Shown: positions 43,208 through 53,549, counted from the stretch's first letter. The stretch: DNA of 64,000 nt from Flavobacterium turcicum (GCF_011365745.1 NZ_JAAOBY010000007.1:104910-168909), one strand, 5' to 3'. Numbers and translations: made by a program. The notes: generated by a model from the letters alone, not told the origin.

Positions 43208-43897
43208 TTAATCTAAAATAAAACTAACCATCACATTAGCTGTAATTGTGATTTCGCCTAAGGCCAATGTTTCTCTTGGCTCGTTAACATCCATAGCCTC
43301 TGATTTTCTCATCATGGCATACATCGGTTGCGGATAATAGGTTTGTGAATTATCAGTAATTGTCAATGCTTTACCTACTTTTTGACCCAATACAGATACA
43401 TAATCTTCCGCTTTTAACTTGGCATCTTTCATAGCCAATTTACGCGCCTCTGATTGGTATTGCGCCAATTTTGAAGACTGAAAAGTAACCGCATCAATTC
43501 TGTTAATTCCTTCATTTACCAAACCTTCCATCAATTCATCGTATTTACCTAAATCACGGAGCAAAATCACGATAGTTTGAGTGGCATTGTAGCTGTGTTT
43601 CTTTTTTTCGTAATCGTATTGCGGATTGAGTGCTACACGCTCTGTTTTAAAATCAGCTGGAGCTACATTCATTTTTTTGATGAATTTTAAAACCGCATCT
43701 ATCTTCGTGTCATTTTGTTTTTTTACATCTTTTGCGTTGTTCCCCTTCGTTTCAACCGTTACCGAAATACTGGCTTGATCAGGCGTAACTTTTACTTTTC
43801 CTTCGCCGTTAGCGCTAATTTGCGGAATTTGTTTTGTTTCCTGCGCTTGCGCAAATGATAGAAAGAATACGGATAAAATGGTAAGTGCTTTTTTCAT
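43208..43897 (-). CDS. SIMPL (DUF541) domain protein
   Basis: This 229-residue protein has a signal peptide (ending FAQAQ) and a SIMPL domain: ISANGEGKVKVTPDQASISV at the start and LGEITITANVMVSF at the end. SIMPL proteins are periplasmic, with barrel-like assembly, and are linked in some bacteria with oxidative stress. No enzyme activity is known. It is a single gene between polymerase and rhomboid genes and seems to be ordinary chromosome content. Confidence 0.86.
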   Translation of the reverse strand: MKKALTILSVFFLSFAQAQETKQIPQISANGEGKVKVTPDQASISVTVETKGNNAKDVKKQNDTKIDAVLKFIKKMNVAPADFKTERVALNPQYDYEKKKHSYNATQTIVILLRDLGKYDELMEGLVNEGINRIDAVTFQSSKLAQYQSEARKLAMKDAKLKAEDYVSVLGQKVGKALTITDNSQTYYPQPMYAMMRKSEAMDVNEPRETLALGEITITANVMVSFILD

Positions 43898-43946
43898 GAT
43901 ATGCTATTTTAGTTGTTTGTTGTTGTCTATTTCAAAAGTTATGCCA

Positions 43947-44585
43947 CTATAATTTTCCGAGCTTAGCCATGATAAATAAAATCACGATTGGAATGGCTAG
44001 TAAAACAACCATAGTAATATTGTTGACTAACAAACTAGGCTCTTTCAAAAGCGTAATGGCATATCCACCAATGGCTCCTCCAAAATGAGCGGTATGACCA
44101 ATATTATCATTTTTAGCGCGCATGCCATAAATAGAGTACAGTAAGTATAAAATCCCAAACAAATAAGCTGGTATTGGAACAATAAAAAAGAGGCCTAACA
44201 TCATATCAGGCTGCAACAAAATAGCAGAATACAATACTCCTGTCACTGCGCCCGAAGCGCCTACTGCTCTGTAACTGTAATCGTTTTTATGAAATAACAA
44301 GCTGAGTAAATTACCAAAAATCAAACTCCCTAAATAGATCAAAACAAAAGAAAAATTGCCCAAATAACCCAGCACAACCGGAGCAAAAAACCACAGTGTC
44401 ATCATGTTAAAAATCAAATGCAACATATCAACATGTAAAAAACCAGAACTTATCATTCTAATCTGCTCACCTGCTTTAATACTTCCTATATGAAACTCGT
44501 ATTTCCTAAAAAAAGAAAGGTCGTTAAACCCTTTATAACTAAATAATACATTGATAACAATAATGGCGATAAGTGCGCTATTCAT
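43947..44585 (-). CDS. Rhomboid-family intramembrane serine protease
   Basis: Read from ATG 44585, the protein has 212 residues with six or more membrane helices. The rhomboid signs are visible: the H and N near SGFLHVDMLHLIFNMMTLWF, the catalytic Ser in GASGAVTGVL, and the His in GHTAHFGGAIGGY. It would cleave membrane proteins within the bilayer. The longer upstream reading lacks a reason to be used. Substrates unknown. Confidence 0.88.
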   Translation of the reverse strand: MNSALIAIIVINVLFSYKGFNDLSFFRKYEFHIGSIKAGEQIRMISSGFLHVDMLHLIFNMMTLWFFAPVVLGYLGNFSFVLIYLGSLIFGNLLSLLFHKNDYSYRAVGASGAVTGVLYSAILLQPDMMLGLFFIVPIPAYLFGILYLLYSIYGMRAKNDNIGHTAHFGGAIGGYAITLLKEPSLLVNNITMVVLLAIPIVILFIMAKLGKL

Positions 44586-44695
44586 AACTAATTTGTTTTT
44601 ATTGGTAAAGATAATCATTATCAAATAGGGTTGCGTGCTGAGGTGTAATTTTATAACAGCAATCATTTTTCCGTTATATTTGCAAAAAAAAATTC

Positions 44696-45565
44696 ATGCA
44701 ATTACTTGTCTTTATTATTGCTTATCCGTTTTTATGGATTGTTTCAATATTGCCTTTTCCTATATTTTATTTTCTTTCTGATTGTATTTACCTACTTGTA
44801 TATCATGTTATTGGATACCGAAAAAAAGTAGTTCGTGCTAACTTAGCTTTGGCTTTACCTCATCTTACAGCAAAAGAACGATTGGAAATTGAAAAAAAAT
44901 CATACCATCATTTGTGCGACATGTTTTTAGAAATGGTAAAAACAATGACCATCTCCTCAGCAGAAATGAACAAACGTTTTGTAGTTACGAACCTTGAGGT
45001 GATGACAGACTTGGAAAAAAAAGGAAAAAGTATCATGCTCATTGCCTCACATTACGCAAGCTGGGAATGGCTACTTTCTTTTAACCAAAAAGTATCTATC
45101 AAAGGTATTGGGGTTTATAAAAAATTGGCTAACAAGCATTTTGATAAATTGGTACGCGATATTCGTTCGAAATACAACACCGAATTGGTACCTACGAACC
45201 AAACGATTCCGTTAATTGCAAACAATCAGAGAAATAACATTCAGTGCATTTACGGCTTGGCAAGCGATCAATCGCCTAAAGCAGACCGAATTTTTCATTG
45301 GCAAAGTTTTATGGGTGTCGAAGTTCCCGTGCATACAGGTCCCGAAATGCTAGCAAAAAAATACGATATGAATGTAGTTTTTGCCAAGGTAAAAAAAATA
45401 AAACGAGGGTATTACGAACTCACGATTGTACCTTTGAGCGAAAACGCCAAATCGGTTCCTGATTTTGAAATCACACAAGCCTACATCAAAGAAGTCGAAA
45501 AACAAATTGCTGAAGCTCCTGAGTACTATTTCTGGACTCACAAACGTTGGAAACACAGAAGGTAA
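44696..45565 (+). CDS. LpxL/HtrB-like lipid A acyltransferase family protein
   Basis: This 289-residue protein has an N-terminal membrane helix (FIIAYPFLWIVSILPFPIFY). The acyltransferase signature SHYASWEW (H-x4-E) follows at about residue 117, then GIYGLASDQSPK-like features and a C-terminal THKRWKHR motif, as in lysophospholipid/Kdo-lipid A acyltransferases of Bacteroidota. It adds a secondary acyl chain to lipid A or a related lipid. It is divergent from the rhomboid gene and stands as a single gene. Confidence 0.85.
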   Translation: MQLLVFIIAYPFLWIVSILPFPIFYFLSDCIYLLVYHVIGYRKKVVRANLALALPHLTAKERLEIEKKSYHHLCDMFLEMVKTMTISSAEMNKRFVVTNLEVMTDLEKKGKSIMLIASHYASWEWLLSFNQKVSIKGIGVYKKLANKHFDKLVRDIRSKYNTELVPTNQTIPLIANNQRNNIQCIYGLASDQSPKADRIFHWQSFMGVEVPVHTGPEMLAKKYDMNVVFAKVKKIKRGYYELTIVPLSENAKSVPDFEITQAYIKEVEKQIAEAPEYYFWTHKRWKHRR

Positions 45566-45636
45566 ATGAAATAGTCGAACAGTCTCAGTTCTCAGTTTTA
45601 CCTTTACTTTTTTAGAGATTCCTATTGCATTATTAA

Positions 45637-47121
45637 TTAAGAAAACCAAGTTGTTACAAGAGCATCTTCCAGAGGCTGGGCTTGTTTATGAATAAACTCA
45701 TTTGTGGCAGAATTGTACTCGTAATCTAAAGCCCAAGTTGCATGATTTTCTGCGAGTGCTTTAATGCCATTGCAAACAAATTCAATTTCGGCATTAGTTG
45801 TTGTTGGATGAATAGACATGCGAATCCATCCTGGTTTTCTGATTAAATCGCCTAATGAAATTTCATCAATCAATTTGTTAGAAGTTTCTTGGTCTACATG
45901 CAGTAAAAAATGCCCATAAGTACCCGCACAACTGCATCCGCCACGAGTTTGAATCCCGAATTTATCGTTGAGTAACTTTACACCTAAATTAAAATGTAAG
46001 TCTTCAATAAAAAACGAAATCACTCCCAAACGTTCTTGGTGTTGGCCAGCCAAAATTTTAATGTTAGGCACCCATTTTAACTCTGAAAAAATATAATCTA
46101 CCAGTTCGTGTTCTCTATTCAAAATATTTTCAATCCCCATTTGATCCTTCAATTGAATGGATAAAGCGGTTTTAATAACTTGTAAAAAACCCGGAGTTCC
46201 ACCATCTTCGCGCTCCTCAATATTGTCAATATACTTGTGCTCTCCCCAAGGATTTGTCCAACTCACTGTGCCACCACCCGGATTATCAGGTACTACATTC
46301 TGATACAATTTTTTATTAAAAACTAGGATTCCTGATGTTCCTGGGCCTCCTAAAAATTTGTGTGGCGAAAAGAAAATGGCATCCAAATAACTCTCTGAAT
46401 CTTCCGGATGCATATCAATTTTTACATACGGACCTGAGCATGCAAAATCTACAAAACAAAGTCCGTTATGTTGGTGCATAATTTTAGCCACTTCATGATA
46501 CGGCGTTTTGATACCGGTAACATTAGAACATGACGTTATTGATGCTATCTTAAACGATCTTTCTTTGTATTTATCGAGTAACAGCACCAAGTTTTCAATG
46601 CTAAACAAACCGTCTTCGGTAGCCGGAATTACCTCAACATCTGCAATCGTTTCAAGCCAAGAAGTTTGGTTAGAATGATGCTCCATGTGCGAAATAAAAA
46701 CAATTGGCTTTTTTTCGGCAGGAATTGTGATGAAATTTTTGAGATTTTCTGGAACTTTTAAACCCAAAATACGTTGAAATTTATTGACCACGCCCGTCAT
46801 TCCGGTTCCATCTGTAATTAAAACATCATCTGCATTAGCGTTCACGTGCTGCTTGATTAGGTGTCGCGCATGATGATAAGCTTTGGTCATCGCTGTTCCA
46901 GAAACCGTAGTTTCAGTATGTGTGTTGGCCACAAAAGGACCAAATTCATTCATTAATTTTTCTTCGATTGGTCGGTATAAGCGTCCGCTCGCTGTCCAAT
47001 CGGTATAAATAATTTGTTTTTTCCCGTAAGGAGAATCAAATGTTTGATCAATCCCAATAATCTGCTCACGAAATTGCTTAAAATAAAGTTCTAAAGTAGT
47101 AGGTATTGTTGTCGTTGTCAT
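45637..47121 (-). CDS. Class V aminotransferase (cysteine desulfurase-like)
   Basis: This 494-residue PLP enzyme shows the fold-type I signs: LITDGTGMTGVVNKF, GLCFVDFACSGPYVKID, and the PLP-lysine region FFSPHKFLGGPGTSG. A Cys-containing GGCSCAGTYGHFLLH segment follows in the position of the desulfurase loop. It may be a Cys desulfurase, a selenocysteine lyase or another class V enzyme; the substrate cannot be told from sequence alone. Convergent with the acyltransferase gene. Length is on the long side for the family. Confidence 0.82.
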   Translation of the reverse strand: MTTTTIPTTLELYFKQFREQIIGIDQTFDSPYGKKQIIYTDWTASGRLYRPIEEKLMNEFGPFVANTHTETTVSGTAMTKAYHHARHLIKQHVNANADDVLITDGTGMTGVVNKFQRILGLKVPENLKNFITIPAEKKPIVFISHMEHHSNQTSWLETIADVEVIPATEDGLFSIENLVLLLDKYKERSFKIASITSCSNVTGIKTPYHEVAKIMHQHNGLCFVDFACSGPYVKIDMHPEDSESYLDAIFFSPHKFLGGPGTSGILVFNKKLYQNVVPDNPGGGTVSWTNPWGEHKYIDNIEEREDGGTPGFLQVIKTALSIQLKDQMGIENILNREHELVDYIFSELKWVPNIKILAGQHQERLGVISFFIEDLHFNLGVKLLNDKFGIQTRGGCSCAGTYGHFLLHVDQETSNKLIDEISLGDLIRKPGWIRMSIHPTTTNAEIEFVCNGIKALAENHATWALDYEYNSATNEFIHKQAQPLEDALVTTWFS

Positions 47122-47363
47122 CTGATTTGTAATTTGAGCTCAAAGATATTCAATTTTGTGAAATAGACTTTTTCAATTGCGTTAAAAAAATCGATTTCGT
47201 TCGGATAAAAATGATTCAAAAAACAGATTTTAAAATTTGAAATATAATGAAGTTAATTCCTAAAGATGATCGATTTATAAAAATAATTCGAAATGTAAAG
47301 TAGCTGACAAAAGTATCTGAATAAAGGTTTTAGATTTGAGGATCTATTTTAAAATCATAAGCT

Positions 47364-47777
47364 ATGAAAAAACCATTCTATTTATTGTCGTTATTTATCC
47401 TCTTACTTTCTTGCGAAGTTGAAGGCGAATTAACGCAAGATGCCGTTAATGTTGCACCTCCTGCGAGTTCACCAACGCTTGCGCAAGGTACATTTACCCC
47501 ATCACCAGGAATAAGGGTAACGGGATTAGCAAAAATTGTTTTTAACGGTATTCAAAATGAGATTCGTCTAGAAAATTTTAGTGTGTCTTCTGCACCTGAT
47601 TTAAAAGTTTACCTTTCAAAAAGCAGTACTCCTAATGACTTTGTTAATTTAGGAAACTTAACCTCTTCAACAACCTATATTATTCCAACACAGGTAAATA
47701 TTGAGGATTATAAATTCGTTCTTATACATTGCCAACAGTTTAACCGTGTCTATGCCTTTGCATCACTTTCTAAATAA
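47364..47777 (+). CDS. DM13-domain lipoprotein
   Basis: This 137-residue protein has a lipobox (ILLLSC, Cys17) and a DM13 domain (about 50-135): GIRVTGLAKIVFNGIQNEI, LENFSVSSAPDLKVYLSK, then Cys in LIHCQQF. DM13 is proposed to have an electron-transfer role through a redox-active Cys. The following barrel gene begins 11 bp later, so the two likely share a transcript and possibly a redox or uptake function. The exact role is unknown. Confidence 0.75.
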   Translation: MKKPFYLLSLFILLLSCEVEGELTQDAVNVAPPASSPTLAQGTFTPSPGIRVTGLAKIVFNGIQNEIRLENFSVSSAPDLKVYLSKSSTPNDFVNLGNLTSSTTYIIPTQVNIEDYKFVLIHCQQFNRVYAFASLSK

Positions 47778-47787
47778 AACCAATTAC

Positions 47788-48690
47788 ATGAAAAAAACAA
47801 TTTTGCTCTTCGTCCTAACCTTGGCTTCGAATATTAACTTATTTGCGCAAGGATGCAGTGACGCTGGTATTTGCTCTATCAGTTCTATGTTTCAAAATGA
47901 AAACAACATAACACAAAATAACATTGAGTTTGGAACTATTTTGGGTGCTGGCGAAGCCGATGTAACTTATATTTCACCTTACGCAACGTACAGCCGAACT
48001 CTCAATAAAAGTTGGACTTTAAGCTCAAAAATTACATACTCCGTTGCTAGCGGTAGTTTTGGTAAGCGTGGTGCTTTTGGAGATGCTTATGCACTAGCAA
48101 ATTACAATTGGAAATCAGAGAAAAAGACCAAATGGAGCACGCTAATTGGATTTAAAATTCCATTTACAAGCTCCAATTTAAAGATTAATGAATTCTCGAT
48201 TCCGTTAGACTATCAATCCAGTTTAGGAACCTTTGATGCCTTATTAGGGATGAGTTTAATTTATAAAAAATGGGATTTTAATACCGCCTTGCAAATTCCA
48301 GTTTTTAACAATAACAAAAATTCATACTTTGCTGAATTTAGTGGTTCAACTGATTTTGCAAGTACTAATTTATTCGAGCGCAAATCCGATGTATTGTTAC
48401 GAGCTACTTACACGCAGCAAACTACCAATAAAAAATTCACATTCAAGCCCAATGTTTTGTTTTTATACCATTTAGGAGAGGACACATTTGAAAACATTTT
48501 TGGTCAAAGAGAGGCGATTGCCAACTCCGATGGTTTAACCATAAATGGCAATTTAATTACCGCATATGCGCTTACAAAAACTAGTAGTTTAGAGTTATCT
48601 CTTGCCGCTCCATTTGTAGTCAGAGAAGCAAGACCTGATGGGTTAACACGTCAATTTACAGCGGGAATTATCTATAAAATTGCTTTTTAA
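47788..48690 (+). CDS. Outer-membrane beta-barrel-like protein
   Basis: Read from ATG 47788, the protein has 300 residues: a signal peptide (ending NLFAQ), a Cys-containing start (GCSDAGICSISSM), then alternating strand-like segments rich in Tyr/Phe/Trp, ending FTAGIIYKIAF with a terminal aromatic. This fits an outer-membrane barrel. It is 11 bp after the DM13 gene and probably forms a unit with it. I do not recognise the family beyond barrel features. Confidence 0.62.
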   Translation: MKKTILLFVLTLASNINLFAQGCSDAGICSISSMFQNENNITQNNIEFGTILGAGEADVTYISPYATYSRTLNKSWTLSSKITYSVASGSFGKRGAFGDAYALANYNWKSEKKTKWSTLIGFKIPFTSSNLKINEFSIPLDYQSSLGTFDALLGMSLIYKKWDFNTALQIPVFNNNKNSYFAEFSGSTDFASTNLFERKSDVLLRATYTQQTTNKKFTFKPNVLFLYHLGEDTFENIFGQREAIANSDGLTINGNLITAYALTKTSSLELSLAAPFVVREARPDGLTRQFTAGIIYKIAF

Positions 48691-48706
48691 AAAACAATCA
48701 AAAACT

Positions 48707-49480
48707 TTACCTACCACCATTGGCTCGCAAATCAGCAATACATTGCGAATCTAATTGTGGAGCCGCAGTTGCCGAAACCATGTTATTAATACCACTACCT
48801 ACCTCGGCAGACCAATACATTAAACACGTTTTTTCAATACAATGCCTTGGATGTGCAGTGTCTTCATGATTGCTCTGCAAAGCCGTTCCAAAATTGGTCA
48901 GACCCAGAATATGACCAAATTCATGGGTAATAATTGTAGTTTCTAATACAGTGCGATTAGGTTCAAAAGGGCTATCGCTGAGTCCTTGAATCGTTTTTTC
49001 AAAAATTACAAACGATGTATTTCTGTAAGCTGTTCCTAACACTACACCTTCAGCGGTATCTTGTGATGATTTCCCATCGGCAAAGAAAGCCCAAACTGCA
49101 AGTTCCGTTCCTGAATTGTATTTTGTCCTGTTTGCCTCTTCAAGCGCCACTATTTGCTGAGTTGTATAGGTTGTATTGCCAGGCGATACAATGGCACGTT
49201 TGACCACATTTATACCTGCAGGCTTAAATGTTCTAGCACTAATAAATGCTACAAAATTATTAATTGCTGCTGCACTTGGCTCAAAACCATTTACATATAC
49301 CACTTCAACTACAAGGCTTTTAAACTTTCTATCTGATAATAAATCATTGGCTGAACTTCCGGTCACTTGTTTATTAGCTACAACGTCAATAACTGCTGGT
49401 GCAGCAGATTCATTTTCATCCTTGGCACACGAAAAGAAAAATAACAGTACACCAAGGTTAAATAAATTTATTTTTTTCAC
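48707..49480 (-). CDS. Secreted zinc metalloprotease-like lipoprotein
   Basis: The protein is about 257 residues if it starts at GTG 49480; a TTG at 49486 is in frame too and no ATG is near. It has a lipobox (LLFFFSC) and the zinc-protease motif THEFGHILGLTNFG (HExxH with a third ligand region), followed by a Met-turn-like CLMYW. This resembles secreted metzincins/archaemetzincins of Bacteroidota. It probably cleaves extracellular peptides. The signal and the HExxH motif are seen directly; the family is inferred. Confidence 0.75.
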   Translation of the reverse strand: MKKINLFNLGVLLFFFSCAKDENESAAPAVIDVVANKQVTGSSANDLLSDRKFKSLVVEVVYVNGFEPSAAAINNFVAFISARTFKPAGINVVKRAIVSPGNTTYTTQQIVALEEANRTKYNSGTELAVWAFFADGKSSQDTAEGVVLGTAYRNTSFVIFEKTIQGLSDSPFEPNRTVLETTIITHEFGHILGLTNFGTALQSNHEDTAHPRHCIEKTCLMYWSAEVGSGINNMVSATAAPQLDSQCIADLRANGGR

Positions 49481-49574
49481 AATCAAATCTTTTATGTTTT
49501 TTGGTAATAAGCAAGTTACTCTTAACTCAATTACGAAATAGAAATAGTTTTGGATTTGGTTTTAAAACAAAAAA

Positions 49575-49600
49575 CCCTTCCAAAAATTGCTTTGAAAGGG
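49575..49600. terminator. Bidirectional terminator between metalloprotease and glmM
   Basis: CCCTTCCAAA (49575-49584) pairs with TTTGAAAGGG (49591-49600), with one C-A mismatch. A-rich flank on the left and T run on the right. It lies 24 bp past the glmM stop on the minus strand. Confidence 0.65.
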
Positions 49601-49623
49601 CTTTTTGTTTGTTAAATTCCGAA

Positions 49624-51012
49624 TTATATGCCGGCAATAACTTTTATTTCATCAATAATGCGTAGTGCCAAAGCATCTGCTATTTCTTGCGAAGCCGCTT
49701 CTGTATAAATACGAATTATAGGTTCGGTATTCGATTTACGTAAATGCACCCAATTGTCAGCGAAGTCAATTTTAACACCATCAATAGTTGTAATATCTTC
49801 GTTTTTGTACTTTTCAGTCATTGCAACAAGAATCGCATCCACATCAATTTGCGGCGTCAATTCAATTTTATTTTTGCTCATGTAGTATTCAGGATACGAA
49901 GCACGCAATGCCGAAACTGTCATTTTTTTGTTCGCCAAATGAGTCAAAAACAAGGCTACACCTACCAAGCTATCACGTCCGTAATGAAGCTCTGGATAAA
50001 TGATTCCACCGTTTCCTTCACCACCAATAATCGCATTGTTCTTTTTCATTAATTCCACCACATTCACTTCGCCTACAGCACTAGCTTCATAGTTTCCGTT
50101 GTGTGCTTTTGTCACATCACGCAAAGCCCGAGACGAAGACATATTAGAAACCGTATTTCCTGGAGTTTTGCTCAAAACATAATCGGCGCAAGCCACCAAA
50201 GTGTACTCCTCGCCAAACATTTCGCCGTCTTCGCAAATAAATGCCAAACGGTCAACATCTGGGTCAACAACAATTCCTAAATGTGCTTTTTCTTTAACAA
50301 CCAATTCTGAAATATCCGTTAAATGCTCTTTCAACGGCTCTGGATTGTGCGGAAAATGTCCGTTTGGTTCGCAGTACAATTCCACTACTTCCACTCCCAT
50401 CAACTCTAACAATTTAGGGATAATAATTCCGCCTGACGAATTTACTCCGTCAACAACAACCTTAAATTTAGCTGCTTTAACAGCTTCAACATCTACAAGA
50501 GGTAAATTCAAGACTTCATCAATATGAATATCCATGTAAGCGTCATTGCTGATCACTTCTCCAAGCTGATCTACATCCGAGAAATCGAAAGCTTCTGCTT
50601 CGGCAATCGTTAATATTTTTTCGCCTTCAATACCATTTAAAAATTCCCCTTTTTCGTTCAATAACTTCAAGGCATTCCATTGTTTTGGATTGTGCGATGC
50701 AGTCAAAATAATTCCACCATCTGCCTTTTCTAAAGGAACAGCAACTTCAACTGTTGGCGTAGTCGAAAGTCCCAAATCAATCACATCAATACCTAAACCA
50801 ATAAGCGTATTTAATACCAAATTGTGAATCATCGGTCCTGAAATACGTGCATCACGCCCTACAACCACAGTTAATTTTTCTTTTCCAGCATAATTTTTTA
50901 ACCATGTTCCGTAGGCTGATGCAAATTTCACCGCATCAACCGGAGTTAAATTATCACCTACTTTACCGCCTATTGTGCCACGAATTCCTGATATTGATTT
51001 TATTAAAGTCAT
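49624..51012 (-). CDS. glmM: Phosphoglucosamine mutase
   Basis: This 462-residue protein of the alpha-D-phosphohexomutase family shows TLIKSISGIRGTIGGKVG at the start and the catalytic phosphoserine loop ILTASHNPKQWNALK. The metal-binding loop DPDVDRLAF and the sugar-binding GEGNGGIIYPEL also appear. The last two motifs match the GlmM group. It turns glucosamine-6-P into glucosamine-1-P for peptidoglycan and LPS. Single gene; the metalloprotease gene follows 137 bp later on the same strand, past a terminator. The exact sugar specificity is by family similarity. Confidence 0.86.
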   Translation of the reverse strand: MTLIKSISGIRGTIGGKVGDNLTPVDAVKFASAYGTWLKNYAGKEKLTVVVGRDARISGPMIHNLVLNTLIGLGIDVIDLGLSTTPTVEVAVPLEKADGGIILTASHNPKQWNALKLLNEKGEFLNGIEGEKILTIAEAEAFDFSDVDQLGEVISNDAYMDIHIDEVLNLPLVDVEAVKAAKFKVVVDGVNSSGGIIIPKLLELMGVEVVELYCEPNGHFPHNPEPLKEHLTDISELVVKEKAHLGIVVDPDVDRLAFICEDGEMFGEEYTLVACADYVLSKTPGNTVSNMSSSRALRDVTKAHNGNYEASAVGEVNVVELMKKNNAIIGGEGNGGIIYPELHYGRDSLVGVALFLTHLANKKMTVSALRASYPEYYMSKNKIELTPQIDVDAILVAMTEKYKNEDITTIDGVKIDFADNWVHLRKSNTEPIIRIYTEAASQEIADALALRIIDEIKVIAGI

Positions 51013-51129
51013 TTAGTATAAGTATTAAATTCTGATTTCAAATTAAAAAAGACTACAAATATAGGAATTGAAGAATTACAAACGTAAAATTGATTTTAAA
51101 ATCAGCAGATAAATCCTTAAATTGTGCGA

Positions 51130-51720
51130 ATGAATTTTTTAGCACACATATATCTTTCTGGTAACAACGAGCTCTTAAAAATAGGCAATTTTATGGCTGA
51201 CGGTATTCGAGGCAAGCAATTTGAAACCTATCCTAAAGCCATTCAAAACGGCATACTTTTGCATCGAGCAATAGATTCTTTTACCGATTCGCATCCTGTT
51301 TTTAGACAAAGCACGAAAAAACTACATGAGAATTACCATCACTACTCAGGTGTAATTGTAGATGTTTTGTACGATCATTTCTTAGCCAAAAACTGGCAAG
51401 GCTATTCCTCTGAATCGCTAGCCGATTTTGTACATCAATTTTACCAATCGCTACACAAAAACTACGATTTACTATCTGATAAAACCAAGAACATTTTACC
51501 CATCATGGAAGAGGAAAATTGGTTGCTGAGCTATCAAACCGTTGATGGAATCAAACATATTTTAACGCAAATGGATCGACGCACGAAGAATCAATCGCAA
51601 ATGCGTTTTGCCACGGAACAATTAACAATATACTACTCCGAATTTGAAAAAGAATTTGAGCTGTTTTTTGAAGACCTGCGTGTATTTGTACAGCAAAAAA
51701 TTAACGAATTAGAAGCATAA
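51130..51720 (+). CDS. acpH: Acyl carrier protein phosphodiesterase
   Basis: Read from ATG 51130 (a GTG at 51124 is also in frame), the protein has 196 residues. It starts MNFLAHIYLSGNNELLKIGN and contains metal-type His/Asp motifs: GILLHRAIDSFTDSHPVF and VDVLYDHFLAKNW. This is the AcpH pattern. It removes phosphopantetheine from acyl carrier protein. It is followed by the ggt gene with 33 bp between, and they may share a transcript. Confidence 0.87.
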   Translation: MNFLAHIYLSGNNELLKIGNFMADGIRGKQFETYPKAIQNGILLHRAIDSFTDSHPVFRQSTKKLHENYHHYSGVIVDVLYDHFLAKNWQGYSSESLADFVHQFYQSLHKNYDLLSDKTKNILPIMEEENWLLSYQTVDGIKHILTQMDRRTKNQSQMRFATEQLTIYYSEFEKEFELFFEDLRVFVQQKINELEA

Positions 51721-51753
51721 AAAACTAGCTTTAAAACTAAAACAAACCAAAAA

Positions 51754-53454
51754 ATGACCCTAACCAATCGAATTTCTATCCTTTTTTTAGCACTCCTTTG
51801 CAGCAGTGTTTTTTATGCGCAAAAGCAAAATACAAAACCAACAGGATTAGTAACATCTCAAGCCATGGTTGTTTCTGCTCGTGAAGAAGCATCAGCAATT
51901 GGTGTGGCTATTATGAAAAAAGGAGGCAACGCTTTTGATGCTATGGTTGCTACCGAATTAGCATTGGCAGTTGCCCACCCGCAAGCTGGAAATATAGGTG
52001 GTGGCGGATTTATGGTGTACCGAAAAGCCAACGGTGAAACAGGCGCAATTGATTACCGAGAAAAAGCACCTTTGTCAGCTTCCAGCACCATGTTTCAAGA
52101 CGCAAACGGAAATGTGATTCCCGGTAAAAGCACTGCTACAGCCTTTGCCGTAGGAGTTCCAGGAACAATTGCCGGTATTTTTGAAGTGCACAAAAAATTT
52201 GGTTCTTTACCGCTAAAAGATATTTTAGAGCCTGTAATTGCATTGGCTGAAAAAGGAGTCGTTGTAACACCCAATCAAGCTAAAAGTTTGACTGTTTTTC
52301 GAGCTGTTTTTCAAAAAGTAAACGGTCCAGAAAGTCTTTTTTCAAAAGTATATCAGGCAAAAGATACCATCAAATACAAAGCCTTAGCAGCTACTTTAAA
52401 AAGGATTTCACAAAATGGTCGCGACGAATTCTACACAGGTGAAACAGGACAAAAATTAGTTGCTTTTCTCGCTAAAAAAAACGGAATCATGAGCACAACC
52501 GACCTGCAAAAATACCAAGCAAAATGGCGTACTCCCATTACGTTTAATTACAAAGATTTAAAAATCACATCGATGTCGCCTCCTAGTAGTGGAGGAATTT
52601 GCTTGAACCAAATCATGAAAATGATTGAGCCTTATCCGCTGGCGCAAATGGGACACAACAGTACAAAAAGCATTCAAGTCATTACCGAAGCGGAACGCCG
52701 TGCGTATGCCGATCGGAATTTTTATTTGGGCGATCCCGATTTTGTATCCATCCCGACAGCGCAATTATTGGATGATTCTTATTTAAAAAACCGCATGAAA
52801 AGCTTCACTTTCGACAAAGCGACCAAATCAGCCGATGTTGCTCAAGGAGAAATCGTAGGCCATGAAAGCGATCAAACTACCCACTATTCTATTGTTGATT
52901 CCTTTGGGAATGCAGTCGCAGCTACAACTACTTTAAATGACAATTATGGCTCCAAAATTTATTGTGATGAATTGGGCTTTTTTCTGAACAATCAAATGGA
53001 TGATTTTAGCTCAAAGCCGGGCGTACCCAATTTGTATGGTTTAACAGGTAGCAAAGCCAACAGTATTGCGCCTGAAAAAAGAATGCTAAGCTCAATGACG
53101 CCAACCATTATCGAAAAAGACAATAAACTTTATATGGTAGTAGGAACTCCAGGTGGATCAACCATTATCACCTCAGTTTTGCAAACTATTTTAAACGTTT
53201 ACGAATTTAATTTAAGCATGCAAGAGGCAGTAGATGCACCTCGATTTCACCATCAATGGTTGCCGGACTTAATAACTTTTGAACCCAATTCATTCCCAAA
53301 GGAAACTTTGAAAAAATTACAAGCAAAAGGTTACACAACCAACGAAAAAGACAAAGAAATCATCGGTGCAGTTGATGCAATTTTAGTTTTACCCAACGGA
53401 AAATTAGAAGGCGGTGCCGACAAAAGAGGTGACAACAAAGCAGTTGGATACTAA
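51754..53454 (+). CDS. ggt: Gamma-glutamyltranspeptidase
   Basis: This 566-residue protein has a signal peptide (ending VFYAQ) and GGT-family signs: HPQAGNIGGGGFMVY, SMSPPSSGGICLNQI, and the self-cleavage site with the catalytic Thr in SDQTTHYSIVDSFGNA. Near the end are SSMTPTIIEKD and GTPGGSTIITSVLQT. It is matured into two subunits in the periplasm and uses glutathione. Length is typical. Confidence 0.92.
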   Translation: MTLTNRISILFLALLCSSVFYAQKQNTKPTGLVTSQAMVVSAREEASAIGVAIMKKGGNAFDAMVATELALAVAHPQAGNIGGGGFMVYRKANGETGAIDYREKAPLSASSTMFQDANGNVIPGKSTATAFAVGVPGTIAGIFEVHKKFGSLPLKDILEPVIALAEKGVVVTPNQAKSLTVFRAVFQKVNGPESLFSKVYQAKDTIKYKALAATLKRISQNGRDEFYTGETGQKLVAFLAKKNGIMSTTDLQKYQAKWRTPITFNYKDLKITSMSPPSSGGICLNQIMKMIEPYPLAQMGHNSTKSIQVITEAERRAYADRNFYLGDPDFVSIPTAQLLDDSYLKNRMKSFTFDKATKSADVAQGEIVGHESDQTTHYSIVDSFGNAVAATTTLNDNYGSKIYCDELGFFLNNQMDDFSSKPGVPNLYGLTGSKANSIAPEKRMLSSMTPTIIEKDNKLYMVVGTPGGSTIITSVLQTILNVYEFNLSMQEAVDAPRFHHQWLPDLITFEPNSFPKETLKKLQAKGYTTNEKDKEIIGAVDAILVLPNGKLEGGADKRGDNKAVGY

Positions 53455-53549
53455 TTAAAGCAGATTGCTAATTCCTGAGCAAAAAACAGCTAAAAATATG
53501 CCGAAGCGTAAAATAATAGTAGCTTTGTAGCCTTCCTATAAATTACAAT